Below are positions 16,867-25,658 of a stretch of 64,000 nucleotides of DNA, in pieces; the stretch's first letter is position 1; every line of letters starts with the position of its first letter. The notes beneath the pieces are model-generated. The model worked only from the letters and a program-made list of their open reading frames with translations. It had not been told where the DNA came from and did no database searches. Source of the DNA: Alloalcanivorax dieselolei B5. Lineage in GTDB: Bacteria > Pseudomonadota > Gammaproteobacteria > Pseudomonadales > Alcanivoracaceae. Location of the stretch: the NCBI RefSeq assembly GCF_000300005.1, contig NC_018691.1, positions 2,356,001 to 2,420,000 on the forward strand, in the 5' to 3' direction. A program made the translations under genes and the position numbers.

Positions 16867-18458
16867 GCCGGCACCTGTTCCCGGGCCCGCAGTTTGAAGC
16901 GCTGGATTTTACCGGTGGCGGTTTTTGGCAGCTCATCGACGAAATACACCCAGCGCGGGTATTTCCACAGCTCAATGCGTGAACGTACGAAGTCCTGCAG
17001 CTCTCGACTGAACGCTTCCTCATCGGCGACGGTGGCTTTCAATACCACATAGGCCGCCGGCTTGAGGTTTTCGGTGTCGTCGCTGCGTGCCACCACCGCC
17101 GCTTCCATGACCCCCTCGTGTTGCATCAGTGTGGACTCCACCTCGAACGGAGAGACCCAGTTGCCGCCGGACTTGAACATGTCGTCACTGCGCCCGCAGT
17201 AGTGATAGCGGCCCTGTTCGTCGCGATAATATTTGTCGCCGGTGCAGGTCCATTCGCCAACAAAGGTACGCAGACTTTTGTCCCGTTGATTCCAGTAGCC
17301 GCCGGCGGCGCTGGGGCCTTTCACCAGCATTTCGCCGATCTCATTGGCCGCTTCGATGTCGTCGCCGTTTTCATCCACCAGTTTCACCTGGTAGCCGGGT
17401 ACCGGGCGGCCGGAGCAACCGTACTGAACGTCACCGGGTTGATTGGTGAGATAGATGTGCAACATCTCGGTGGAGCCGACGCCGTCGAGAATGGGAGAGC
17501 CGAAGCGCTTTTCCCAGCGTTCGCCGGTCTCTTTGGGCAGCGCCTCGCCGGCGGAAATACTGCGGCGTAATGCCTTTGATCCAGGGTGTTGCGCCAATTC
17601 AGGATCGGCCAGCAGGGCCGCGTACAGCGTTGGTACGCCGCAGAAGATAGTCGGCTGGTGCCGCTCCATGATGTCCAGCGCCGCCGCGGGTGTCGGGCGG
17701 CCGTCGTAGAGGATGGCGGTGGCGCCCACCGACAACGGAAATGTCATGCCGTTACCCAAACCGTAGGCGAAGAACAGTTTGGCGATGGAAAAAATACGGT
17801 CATGGGGCTGAATACCCAATACGCCCTTGCCGTACAGCTCGGCGGTCCAGTACAGGCTGGCGTGACGATGGGGAACGCCCTTGGGGTTGCCGGTGGAGCC
17901 GGAAGAATAGAGCCAGAAGGCAATGTCGTCGCAGGTCGTCGCGACGCTGCGGCTTTCCAGAGAGGCGCTGTCGAGCCGCTCCGCCAGAGTATCGTGGTTG
18001 GCCTCCCGGCCATTCACCACGATCACTTTTTCGAGATTGGGCAGCGCCGGGATCAACTCGGCGAATTGGGCATAAAGGGACTGCTCCACGATCAACACCT
18101 GGGCGCGGCAATCGCCGAGGATGTAATGGTATTGGTTCGGGGTCAGCAGGGTGTTCAGGCAGACCGGCACAACACCGGCTTTCAACGCGCCCCAGAAACA
18201 GGCGAGGTAGTCGGCGCTGTCGGACATGGCGAGTGCCACCCGGTCTTCCTGGCGCAGTCCCAGGGCACGGTACATGGAGGCGGCTTGGGCCACCCGTTCG
18301 GCAAGGCGCGCGTAGTTCATTTCGCCGTCGCGGTCGATGATCGCCAGATGTCCGGCGCGGCCTTCTTTCAGGTGGCGGTCGATGAAATGGTCGGCGGCGT
18401 TAAAATGGCGGGGCAGGGGCTCACAGGCGGGCTCGTGCATAGCCTTGGCTTGTGTCAT
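16863..18458 (-). CDS. bclA: Benzoate-CoA ligase
   Basis: A 531-residue ANL-superfamily ligase that activates benzoate with ATP and CoA to benzoyl-CoA, the entry step of the box pathway. Motifs include the P-loop YSSGSTGNPKGVPHRH, ILDGVGSTEMLHI, CTGDKYYRDEQGRYHYCGRSDDMFKSGGNWVSP and the C-terminal catalytic lysine segment KTATGKIQRFKLR. The FNAADHFIDRHLKEG N-terminus is typical of benzoate-CoA ligases. GGGAGA precedes the ATG. A promoter with the shared ATGCATTATA motif lies about 80 bp upstream. Confidence 0.93.
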   Translation of the reverse strand: MTQAKAMHEPACEPLPRHFNAADHFIDRHLKEGRAGHLAIIDRDGEMNYARLAERVAQAASMYRALGLRQEDRVALAMSDSADYLACFWGALKAGVVPVCLNTLLTPNQYHYILGDCRAQVLIVEQSLYAQFAELIPALPNLEKVIVVNGREANHDTLAERLDSASLESRSVATTCDDIAFWLYSSGSTGNPKGVPHRHASLYWTAELYGKGVLGIQPHDRIFSIAKLFFAYGLGNGMTFPLSVGATAILYDGRPTPAAALDIMERHQPTIFCGVPTLYAALLADPELAQHPGSKALRRSISAGEALPKETGERWEKRFGSPILDGVGSTEMLHIYLTNQPGDVQYGCSGRPVPGYQVKLVDENGDDIEAANEIGEMLVKGPSAAGGYWNQRDKSLRTFVGEWTCTGDKYYRDEQGRYHYCGRSDDMFKSGGNWVSPFEVESTLMQHEGVMEAAVVARSDDTENLKPAAYVVLKATVADEEAFSRELQDFVRSRIELWKYPRWVYFVDELPKTATGKIQRFKLRAREQVPA

Positions 18459-18535
18459 GTCGGCTTCTCTCCCTTGCTGTCGAGATTGTTGTGGTTATCG
18501 ATTCGGTGCTAGGTACAGCCAGTACACTGACATGT

Positions 18536-18563
18536 ACTATAATGCATGATGCGGCAAGGGCAA
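18536..18563 (-). promoter_or_regulatory. Putative bclA promoter with shared BoxR-type motif
   Basis: On the coding strand TTGCCC (18563-18558), a 16-bp spacer and TATAGT (18541-18536) make a fair sigma-70 promoter. The -10 is embedded in ATGCATTATAGT, which shares ten bases with the boxC promoter. The leader to the start codon would be about 70 nt. Confidence 0.5.
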
Positions 18564-18650
18564 GAGGCAGGAAGGGTAGGGTTATTGATTTATGATATGT
18601 ATTTTGAAATATAGTGCGCTTTTTGAGATAAGGCACCCAAGGGAGGGAAT

Positions 18651-18681
18651 GGCCGCCGTATCGTCGTCCCATCCGGCGGCC
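18651..18681. terminator. GC-rich hairpin downstream of the quinone-oxidoreductase gene
   Basis: Perfect 8-bp arms GGCCGCCG (18651-18658) and CGGCGGCC (18674-18681) with a 15-nt loop, 8 bases beyond the end of the leftward dehydrogenase gene. There is no T-run, so it may act as a 3'-end stabiliser or weak terminator. Confidence 0.4.
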
Positions 18682-18688
18682 AACGGCC

Positions 18689-19684
18689 TTACAGATCGGC
18701 GCTTTCCAAGTCGGCGATTTCGACCACGGTTTTACCCAATCCGGTGCCGCTCAGCGCGAACTCCAGAGCCTCGGCAAACGCCTCCAGAGGAAAGGCGCGC
18801 CCCACTGGCGGTTGCAGCCGGCCCTCATCCACCCAGCTCAGCAGTTGCGCCAGATGCGCCTGACCCCGCTGTTCTTCCAACTGCAGAAACTGCCTGACAT
18901 CCACGCCGATCAGTCCGGCGCCTTTCATCAGCGGCAGATTGACTCGCAACGAGGGAATCGGCCCGCCGGTAAATCCCAGCACCAGATGGCGGCCACGCCA
19001 GTGCAGCGAGCGGAAAGCCGGCTCGAACAACGGACCGCATACCGGATCGAACACCACGTCCGGTGCCACGCCACCGCAGGCGGCCCGCAGCCGGTCCCGC
19101 CAGCCGTCCGGTTCGGTATCCAGTACTTCGTCCGCGCCCAGTCCCTGGCAGAACGCCCGTTTTTCCTCGGAGGAAGCCACCGCCACCACACGGGCGCCGA
19201 GTAGCTTCGCCACCTGGACGCCCGCCGTGCCCAGACCGCCGGCGGCGCCGAACACCACCACGGTTTCCCCCGGCTGCAACGCGGCGCGGTCGACCAGTCC
19301 GTGCAGCGCGGTCAGGTAGTTGACGCGGAACCCGGCGGCTTCGGCGAACGTCATGGCATCGGGGATCCGCCGCACTTCCGCTTGCGGGGCCAGGGCGTAC
19401 TCGGCCAGTCCGCCGTTGACGGTGGCCATCACCCGCTCTCCCACTGGTGATGGTTCGATGCCGTCGCCCACCGCGACGATCCGGCCCGCCACTTCGCGGC
19501 CAGGTGTGTGCGGAAGCACGGGTTTCACCTGGTAGCGACCCAGGGCGACCAGGGAATCCACGTAACCGAGCCCGCAGGTGGCGATGCGTACCAGAATCTC
19601 CCCTTCGCCGGGGGTAGGCCGCTCGGTTTCGATCAGTTGATAGTCGGTGATGGATGCCAGCGATTCGGCGATCACTTTTTGCAT
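18689..19684 (-). CDS. NAD(P)H:quinone oxidoreductase-like medium-chain dehydrogenase
   Basis: About 331 residues of the zinc-free quinone-oxidoreductase branch of the MDR superfamily. It has an N-terminal GroES-like domain (GEILVRIATCGLGYVDSLVALGRYQVKPVLPHTPGREVAGRIVAVG) and a Rossmann domain with VVVFGAAGGLGTAGVQVAKLLGARVVAVASSEEK that binds NADPH. The metal-ligand cysteines of alcohol dehydrogenases are absent. I chose ATG 19684 (MQKVIAES); the open frame runs back to 19831 but has no homology-like sequence there. It is divergent from the carboxylase operon, sharing a 246-bp control region with it. Substrate unknown. Confidence 0.85.
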   Translation of the reverse strand: MQKVIAESLASITDYQLIETERPTPGEGEILVRIATCGLGYVDSLVALGRYQVKPVLPHTPGREVAGRIVAVGDGIEPSPVGERVMATVNGGLAEYALAPQAEVRRIPDAMTFAEAAGFRVNYLTALHGLVDRAALQPGETVVVFGAAGGLGTAGVQVAKLLGARVVAVASSEEKRAFCQGLGADEVLDTEPDGWRDRLRAACGGVAPDVVFDPVCGPLFEPAFRSLHWRGRHLVLGFTGGPIPSLRVNLPLMKGAGLIGVDVRQFLQLEEQRGQAHLAQLLSWVDEGRLQPPVGRAFPLEAFAEALEFALSGTGLGKTVVEIADLESADL

Positions 19685-19721
19685 GGTCGGAGTTCCTGTT
19701 GTCCGGCGGCTCTGCGGCCGC

Positions 19722-19747
19722 GGTGAGAGTCCGGGGTGAGAGTCTGG
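19722..19747. repeat. Tandem 13-bp direct repeat in the divergent control region
   Basis: GGTGAGAGTCCGG (19722-19734) is followed immediately by GGTGAGAGTCTGG (19735-19747), 12 of 13 bases identical. It lies 38-63 bp upstream of the dehydrogenase start and may be a protein-binding site or a slipped duplication. Confidence 0.6.
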
Positions 19748-19865
19748 AAGGTAAAGATGTAACGCCCGAAGAGGTCGTTGTACACGGCGGAACCGCTCCG
19801 ATGCCCGGGAAAAGCAGCACGTTTTGGCCAACCGGGAAGAGTAACCCTGAAGAACGTAAAAGGAC

Positions 19866-19914
19866 TTGACGCATTAAACGGGCGCCCCGCATAGTCCTTT
19901 GACACTAATGTCAA
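19866..19914 (+). promoter_or_regulatory. Carboxylase operon promoter with TetR-type palindrome
   Basis: TTGACG (19866-19871), an 18-bp spacer and CATAGT (19890-19895) form a possible promoter. The inverted repeat TTGACA-CTAA-TGTCAA (19899-19914) covers the expected start of transcription and lies 16 bases before the ATG. The last gene of the operon is a TetR regulator, so autorepression through this palindrome is plausible. Confidence 0.55.
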
Positions 19915-19930
19915 CAATAAAGAGGTGTTC

Positions 19931-22900
19931 ATGGCCGGGACCACAGACCATGGCGTGACCAGCGTACTGGTGGCCAATCGTGGCGAGATCGCCGTACGTA
20001 TCATCCGGGCGATTCATGAGATGGGTGGGCGGGCCGTCGCGGTCTTCCCGGAGGACGACAAAGATGCGTTGCATGTTCATCGTGCCGACCAAGCGGTAGC
20101 GCTGCCGGGAACCGGGGTGGCTGCCTATCTGGATGCCGCTGCCCTGATCGAAGCCGCTGTCTCATTCGGTTGTGGCGCGATTCATCCGGGCTACGGGTTT
20201 CTCAGTGAGAACGCGGATTTCGCCCACCGTTGTGCCGAGGCCGGAGTGGTCTTCGTCGGCCCGAGTGCCGACACCCTGACCATGCTTGGTGACAAGGCAC
20301 GGGCGAGGGCTTTCGCGGTGGAGCAGGGCGTTGCCGTCATGCCCGGCACCACCGGCGCCACCACGCTGGCCGAGGCGGAGGCGTTTGCCGATGAGCATGG
20401 AGCGGTGATGATCAAAGCGCTGGCCGGCGGCGGCGGGCGCGGCATGCGCGCGGTCACCGACCGCGGTGAAGTGCCCGCCGCGTTCGAGCGGTGCCGGTCC
20501 GAGGCCGGACAGGCTTTCGGCAATGATGCCCTGTACGTCGAGCGTCTGGCCCGTAACCCCCGTCATATCGAGATCCAGGTGGTGGGGGACGGTGTCAGCG
20601 TCCAGCATCTGGGTGAGCGCGACTGCAGTATCCAGCGCCGCCATCAGAAACTCATCGAAATCGCTCCGAGTCCCGCGCTCGAAGCCGGCCAGCGTGACCG
20701 CATCATCGACGCGGCGCTCCAACTCGCCAGGGCCTTGAAGTATCGCGGTCTGGGAACCTTCGAATTCCTTGTCGACGGCGATGAAGTGTTCTTCATGGAA
20801 GCCAATCCGCGGCTGCAGGTGGAACATACCGTCACCGAGCAAGTTACCGGGGTTGACCTGGTGGTGGCCCAACTGCGCATCGCCAGCGGCGCGCAGTTGA
20901 CGGATATCGGCCTGGCGGAACCGCCGGTGCCGCGAGGGTTCGCGATCCAGGCCCGGGTCAATCTGGAAACGCTGGACGCCGAGGGCGCGCCGCGACCGGG
21001 CAGCGGTGTGATCGACACCTTTACCTTGCCCTCCGGTCCGGGCTTGCGTGTGGATACCTATGGCTATACGGGCTACCGCGTCAGTCCCCGCTACGACTCC
21101 CTGATCGCCAAGGTCATCGGTGATGCCGAGGATTTCGGCGGTGCCGTCCGGCGAACCGCCGCGGCACTGGCGGAGTTCGGGATCACCGGCGTTCCCACCA
21201 ACCTGGATTTGCTGCATGGCATTCTCACCGAGCCGGATTTCGCACGGGGACGGTTCGATACCGGGTATCTGGATTCGCATCTGCCGGCACTGCTTGAGCA
21301 TCGGCGACCCGGACACCACCTGCCGACGGCGGTGAAGGCGGAGGAGAGCGTCAAAGCCCGGCCCAGGGCACTGGAAGGCGCCAGCGCCGCCCGCTCACCC
21401 CTGGGCGGCGTGCTGCTGAGTGTCGAGGTGGCCGCCGGCGATGTGGTCGCGGCGGGGGCGCCGCTTCTGGTGGTCGAGGCGATGAAGATGGAACATGTGG
21501 TCCGTGCGACCGAATCCATGCGCATCGACGCGGTCGTCGCCACGGTCGGAGACTTCGTCGACGAAGGCGATCTGCTTGCTTATGGCAGTCCAGTGGATCA
21601 TACCGATGCGCCGGTCGCCGAAACGGCGGCGGAAGACTGGTCGGCGGAGGTGGCGGAGATCGAACGCCGTCGCCAACTCGCCGAGGCCATGGGCGGCACG
21701 GCGAAAGTCGAACGGCAACGGGCGGCGGGCAAGTTGACGGCACGGGAGCGCATCACCGCGCTGGCCGATCCGGACAGTTTCCGTGAGATCGGTGCCTTGA
21801 CCGGTTTCGTGGACTATGTGGATGGGCACGCCGAACGTATCCTGCCGGCCAACTTCGTCGCCGGGACAGCGGCGGTGGCCGGCCGCAAGGTGGTGCTCGG
21901 CGTGGACGACTTCACCGTGCGCGGTGGTTCCGGCGATGCCGCGATCCACGACAAGCAGATCTATGCCGAGCGCTACGCACGCGAGATGCGTCTGCCGGTG
22001 GTGCGTCTGCTCGATGGCGCCAGTGGCGGCGGCAGTGTCAAGACGGCGCGCGAGAACGGCTTCACTTACATTCCGGTCAACCCGGCCTGGGACGCGGTAG
22101 TGGACAACCTCTCCCTGGTGCCGGTGGCGGCGGCGTGCCTGGGGCCGACGGTGGGGCTGGGAGCGGCGCGTCTGGTGATGTCGCATCTGGCGGTGATGGT
22201 CGAAGGGCTAGGGCAGCTGTTCACCGCGGGCCCGCCGGTGGTGCGTGGTGGCACGGGCGAGGACCTTACCAAGGAGGAGCTTGGTGGCGCCGATATACAT
22301 CGCGGTACCGGCTCGGTGGAACGGATCGTGCCCGATGAGGCCGCTGCCTTCGCGGTAATCCGGACGTTCCTGGGATATTTGCCCGCCAGCGCCTTCGAGA
22401 CTCCCCCGGTGGTGGCGTCGGCGGATCCGGTGGATCGTCGGGAGACGTCGCTGCTGAGTGCGATCCCGCGCAACCCGAGACACCCGTACGCCATCGGGCC
22501 GATTCTGGAAGCTATCTTCGATGCCGGCTCCGTGTTCACCTATGCCGAGTACGGGGACGGTATCGTCACCGCTCTGGCGCGGCTGGACGGGCACCCGGTC
22601 GGTGTGATCGCGTCGGATCCGATGCGGGGCGCGACCATGTCGGTGGAAGGCGCACAGGCGGTGGGCCGCCTGGTGGACCTGTGCGAGACTTTCCATTTGC
22701 CAATCGTCAGTCTCACCGATCAGGCCGGCATGACCATCGGTTCGGTGGCGGAGCGTCGCGCCACTATCCGTGCGGGAGCGCGGGCGATCGCCGCCGTCTA
22801 TCAGGCGCGGGTACCGCAGGCCGAGATCATTCTGCGCCGCGTCTACGGCGTCGGCGGCGCCGGCATCATCAATCGTCACCGCGCCAGCCGCAGTTGGTCA

Positions 22901-23179
22901 TGGCCGTCAGGCGATTGGGGATCGCTCCCGGTTCAGGGTGGCATCGAGGCGGCGTTCCGCGCTCAGATCGAAGCCAGCGATGATCCGGCCGCCACCATTG
23001 CCGAAATCGCCGCGGAGCTGAAGGCGATTTCGTCTCCGTTCCGAACCGCCGAGCACTTTGGCGCCCAGGACCTCATCGACCCTCGTGACAGCCGCGCCTT
23101 GCTGTGTGATTGGGTACGCGATGCTTATCGATTGCTGCCCGAGCAGGTTGGGCCGCCGGCGTTTGGTACGCGGCCCTGA
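19931..23179 (+). CDS. Single-chain biotin-dependent acyl-CoA carboxylase (BC-BCCP-CT), long-chain acyl-CoA carboxylase type
   Basis: A 1082-residue polypeptide with all carboxylase modules. Residues 10-450 are biotin carboxylase (VANRGEIAVRIIRA; ALAGGGGRGMRAV; HLGERDCSIQRRHQKLIEIAP; MEANPRLQVEHTVTE). A biotinyl domain follows with VVEAMKMEHV (biotin lysine at about 519). Residues 580-1082 are the carboxyltransferase (RQRAAGKLTARERITALAD; DGASGGGSVKTARENGF). Most bacteria split these onto two to four chains. A single 120-kDa chain is the architecture of the long-chain acyl-CoA carboxylase (LCC) described in mycobacteria and Rhodopseudomonas. Followed by an acyl-CoA ligase and TetR gene, so it probably carboxylates a CoA ester made by that ligase. 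The actual substrate is unknown. AGAGG precedes the ATG. Confidence 0.88.
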   Translation: MAGTTDHGVTSVLVANRGEIAVRIIRAIHEMGGRAVAVFPEDDKDALHVHRADQAVALPGTGVAAYLDAAALIEAAVSFGCGAIHPGYGFLSENADFAHRCAEAGVVFVGPSADTLTMLGDKARARAFAVEQGVAVMPGTTGATTLAEAEAFADEHGAVMIKALAGGGGRGMRAVTDRGEVPAAFERCRSEAGQAFGNDALYVERLARNPRHIEIQVVGDGVSVQHLGERDCSIQRRHQKLIEIAPSPALEAGQRDRIIDAALQLARALKYRGLGTFEFLVDGDEVFFMEANPRLQVEHTVTEQVTGVDLVVAQLRIASGAQLTDIGLAEPPVPRGFAIQARVNLETLDAEGAPRPGSGVIDTFTLPSGPGLRVDTYGYTGYRVSPRYDSLIAKVIGDAEDFGGAVRRTAAALAEFGITGVPTNLDLLHGILTEPDFARGRFDTGYLDSHLPALLEHRRPGHHLPTAVKAEESVKARPRALEGASAARSPLGGVLLSVEVAAGDVVAAGAPLLVVEAMKMEHVVRATESMRIDAVVATVGDFVDEGDLLAYGSPVDHTDAPVAETAAEDWSAEVAEIERRRQLAEAMGGTAKVERQRAAGKLTARERITALADPDSFREIGALTGFVDYVDGHAERILPANFVAGTAAVAGRKVVLGVDDFTVRGGSGDAAIHDKQIYAERYAREMRLPVVRLLDGASGGGSVKTARENGFTYIPVNPAWDAVVDNLSLVPVAAACLGPTVGLGAARLVMSHLAVMVEGLGQLFTAGPPVVRGGTGEDLTKEELGGADIHRGTGSVERIVPDEAAAFAVIRTFLGYLPASAFETPPVVASADPVDRRETSLLSAIPRNPRHPYAIGPILEAIFDAGSVFTYAEYGDGIVTALARLDGHPVGVIASDPMRGATMSVEGAQAVGRLVDLCETFHLPIVSLTDQAGMTIGSVAERRATIRAGARAIAAVYQARVPQAEIILRRVYGVGGAGIINRHRASRSWSWPSGDWGSLPVQGGIEAAFRAQIEASDDPAATIAEIAAELKAISSPFRTAEHFGAQDLIDPRDSRALLCDWVRDAYRLLPEQVGPPAFGTRP

Positions 23180-23252
23180 TTACAAAAACAAGGGCACAAT
23201 AAAAACGGCGCGATAACAATAACTCAGACTTTGATTCGGGAGAGAAACAACG

Positions 23253-24977
23253 ATGAACGAGACGGAACTGACCGCCTTGCTGCGGGAAGACGGCGAAATC
23301 ATTACCGAACGGCTCGATCACTGGGCGAAGGTGGCCGGGGAAAGACCGTTCTTCCATTACGGCGAGGACGACGTCACCCTCACATACGCCGACTTCGGCG
23401 AACGTACCGACCACATTGCCGGTAACCTTGCCGCGCTCGGCATTGGCAAGGGAGACCGGGTCAGTGTCTTCACCCTGAATCCCATGGTGAGCGCGCTGAT
23501 GATGTTCAGTATCTGGAAGGCCGGTGCCGTGTACTGTCCGGTGAACTTCAGCTACACCGGGCGCTTGCTTTCGTACCAGCTCAATGACACCGCGCCGAAA
23601 CTGTTGCTGACTGATCCGGCCCTGCTGAGCGCGGTCAACCAGGTCGCCGGTGATCTGGCGGCGCCGCCCTCGGTGATCGTCTACGATCCGCCGGCCGGTG
23701 CTCACGATCATGTGAATAACCGTGACGAGGTCGATAGCCGTTTCGCCGAGTCGCCCTGGGCCTCACTCATCGCGCCGGCCGGGCGGCCGGACATTACCGT
23801 GTCCTTTGATGATCCGGCCAACGTGGTCTATACCTCCGGCACCACCGGACCGGCCAAGGGCGTGCTGCAGCCGTATCGCTGGATGGCGCAGTACACCTTC
23901 AAACTGCGGCAACCGCTGACTGCGGACGATGTGATCTACAACGATCTGCCCATGTATCACGTCGGTGGCGCCATCGCCAATGTGGCGCGTGCCGCCTGGG
24001 TGGGCTGTGAGGTGGCGGTATGGAACCGTTTCAGCCCCGGTGATTTCTGGAAACGCGTCGCCTCCCGGGGAGCGACCACGGCGATCCTGCTGGATGTGAT
24101 GATCCCGTGGCTGACCAAGGCGCCGGAACGGCCGGATGACAGGCGTAATACCTTGAACAAAGTGCATATGCAGCCGTTACCCGAGCATCACGCTCTGGTG
24201 GCGCGCCGGTTCGGGCTCGATTTCGTCACCGCCGGGTTCGGGCAAACCGAATCGGGCTCGCCCCTCGGCTTGCTTTTCGAGGAGACCGCGGAAGGCGAGG
24301 GCACGCCCGCGGAGTTGTACCGGGGCCGTTCCCACGAGGAGGTCAAACAGCGGGCGGTGGCGGCGGGCATGGCGGTCCTGCCCGGCGGCGAGGACCGGCC
24401 CAGGCGGTTGATGGGACACCCGGCGCCGTTTATGGACGTGGCGGTACTGGATGAGCAGGACCAGCGGTGCGGCCCCGGCGAACCGGGCCAACTGGCGGTG
24501 CGTCCGAAGCTGCCGGGGTTGATCATGAGCGAGTATCTGGGCAAGCCGGAGGCTACCGTCGTGGCCTGGCGCAACCTGTGGTTTCACACCGGCGACGCGG
24601 CGATGCAACTGGAAGACGGCATGTTCGCCTTCCTGGATCGGCTCGGTGACCGGATCCGGGTGCGCGGCGAAAACCTGTCGTCATTCCAGGTGGAGGATTT
24701 GCTCAATCAACATGCCTCCGTGGCTCTGGCCGCGGTGTTCGCCATCGCCAGCAGCGAGGGCGATGAGGACGATGTGGTGGCTTATGTGACGGTGGAGGAG
24801 GGTGCGCGGCTGAGCGAGCAGGCATTGCACGACTTCGCCGCGGAGACCATGCCCAAATACATGCGGCCGCGTCACATTCGGTTGATCGATGAGATCCCGC
24901 GTACCCCCACCAATAAAATCGAGAAGTACAAATTGCGCGCGCGGATCCTCAAGGAACTGGGACGGGAGCCACAATAA
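23253..24977 (+). CDS. ATP-dependent acyl-CoA ligase (CaiC-like AMP-binding enzyme)
   Basis: A 574-residue ANL ligase. Motifs: VVYTSGTTGPAKGV (about residue 192), GFGQTESGSPLG, the HTGDAAM / DRLGDRIRVRGENLSSFQVED hinge, and the C-terminal PTNKIEKYKLR with the catalytic lysine. The overall style (LTALLREDGEIITERLDHWAKVAGERPFF...) resembles crotonobetaine/carnitine-CoA ligases. It lies between the single-chain carboxylase and TetR genes and overlaps the TetR start by one base (TAATG), so the three form an operon. It probably forms the CoA ester carboxylated by its neighbour. Confidence 0.87.
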   Translation: MNETELTALLREDGEIITERLDHWAKVAGERPFFHYGEDDVTLTYADFGERTDHIAGNLAALGIGKGDRVSVFTLNPMVSALMMFSIWKAGAVYCPVNFSYTGRLLSYQLNDTAPKLLLTDPALLSAVNQVAGDLAAPPSVIVYDPPAGAHDHVNNRDEVDSRFAESPWASLIAPAGRPDITVSFDDPANVVYTSGTTGPAKGVLQPYRWMAQYTFKLRQPLTADDVIYNDLPMYHVGGAIANVARAAWVGCEVAVWNRFSPGDFWKRVASRGATTAILLDVMIPWLTKAPERPDDRRNTLNKVHMQPLPEHHALVARRFGLDFVTAGFGQTESGSPLGLLFEETAEGEGTPAELYRGRSHEEVKQRAVAAGMAVLPGGEDRPRRLMGHPAPFMDVAVLDEQDQRCGPGEPGQLAVRPKLPGLIMSEYLGKPEATVVAWRNLWFHTGDAAMQLEDGMFAFLDRLGDRIRVRGENLSSFQVEDLLNQHASVALAAVFAIASSEGDEDDVVAYVTVEEGARLSEQALHDFAAETMPKYMRPRHIRLIDEIPRTPTNKIEKYKLRARILKELGREPQ

Positions 24978-25621
24978 TGTCGGATCAGGCCGCGGAATCG
25001 GCTTCAGGCAAAAAACAGCCGGCCTGGGCCGCGGCGCGTCAGCGACGGGCCGGCGAGGAGCATCGCATGCGCACGGTGCTGGTGGAGGCGGCGGCACGGG
25101 CCTTTGCCCGATCCGGGTACGGCGGTACTTCCATCGGCGCGATCGCCGCCGAGGCCGAGGTCTCCCGGCCGGCGTTCTATGCCTACTTTGCTTCGAAGCG
25201 GGAGGCCTTCCTCGAAGTTGTCGCGGCGTTACGGGATGAATTTCTTGCCGCCCATGAATTCCCCGGAATTGATGATCCCTATGAACTGGGGCGGGCCGCC
25301 ACCCGCGCTTTTCTTGCCGCCCATGCCGCCAACGCGGCGCTGCTCACGGTGGTGGAACATGAAGCGGAAGGGGATGAGGAAGTGCGCGCCATGCGTGACG
25401 AGATGCGGCGTCGCCCGGCCCGGCGCATGGCCCATTATGTCGAACGTCTGGTGGCGGAAGGTCGGGCCGACCCGGTGGCCGACCCGGAGTTGCTGGCGGG
25501 GGTGATGAACGCCACTTTCACCCGCTTCGCACGAGAGCTGCCCGATGATGCCGCCGCCTTCGAACAGAAGGTCGAGGAGTTCACCGCGATTTATCTGAGG
25601 CTGATCGGAGTGCGTGGATAA
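24977..25621 (+). CDS. TetR-family transcriptional regulator
   Basis: A 214-residue regulator. Residues 30-78 are a TetR helix-turn-helix (TVLVEAAARAFARSGYGGTSIGAIAAEAEVSRPAFYAYFASKREAFLEVV). The C-terminal ligand domain has no assignable substrate. It is translationally coupled to the ligase. The TTGACA-N4-TGTCAA palindrome at the operon promoter is its most likely site. Confidence 0.88.
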   Translation: MSDQAAESASGKKQPAWAAARQRRAGEEHRMRTVLVEAAARAFARSGYGGTSIGAIAAEAEVSRPAFYAYFASKREAFLEVVAALRDEFLAAHEFPGIDDPYELGRAATRAFLAAHAANAALLTVVEHEAEGDEEVRAMRDEMRRRPARRMAHYVERLVAEGRADPVADPELLAGVMNATFTRFARELPDDAAAFEQKVEEFTAIYLRLIGVRG

Positions 25622-25658
25622 ACACCGGTTAAATTCGGGAGGCCCTGGCAAACACGCC

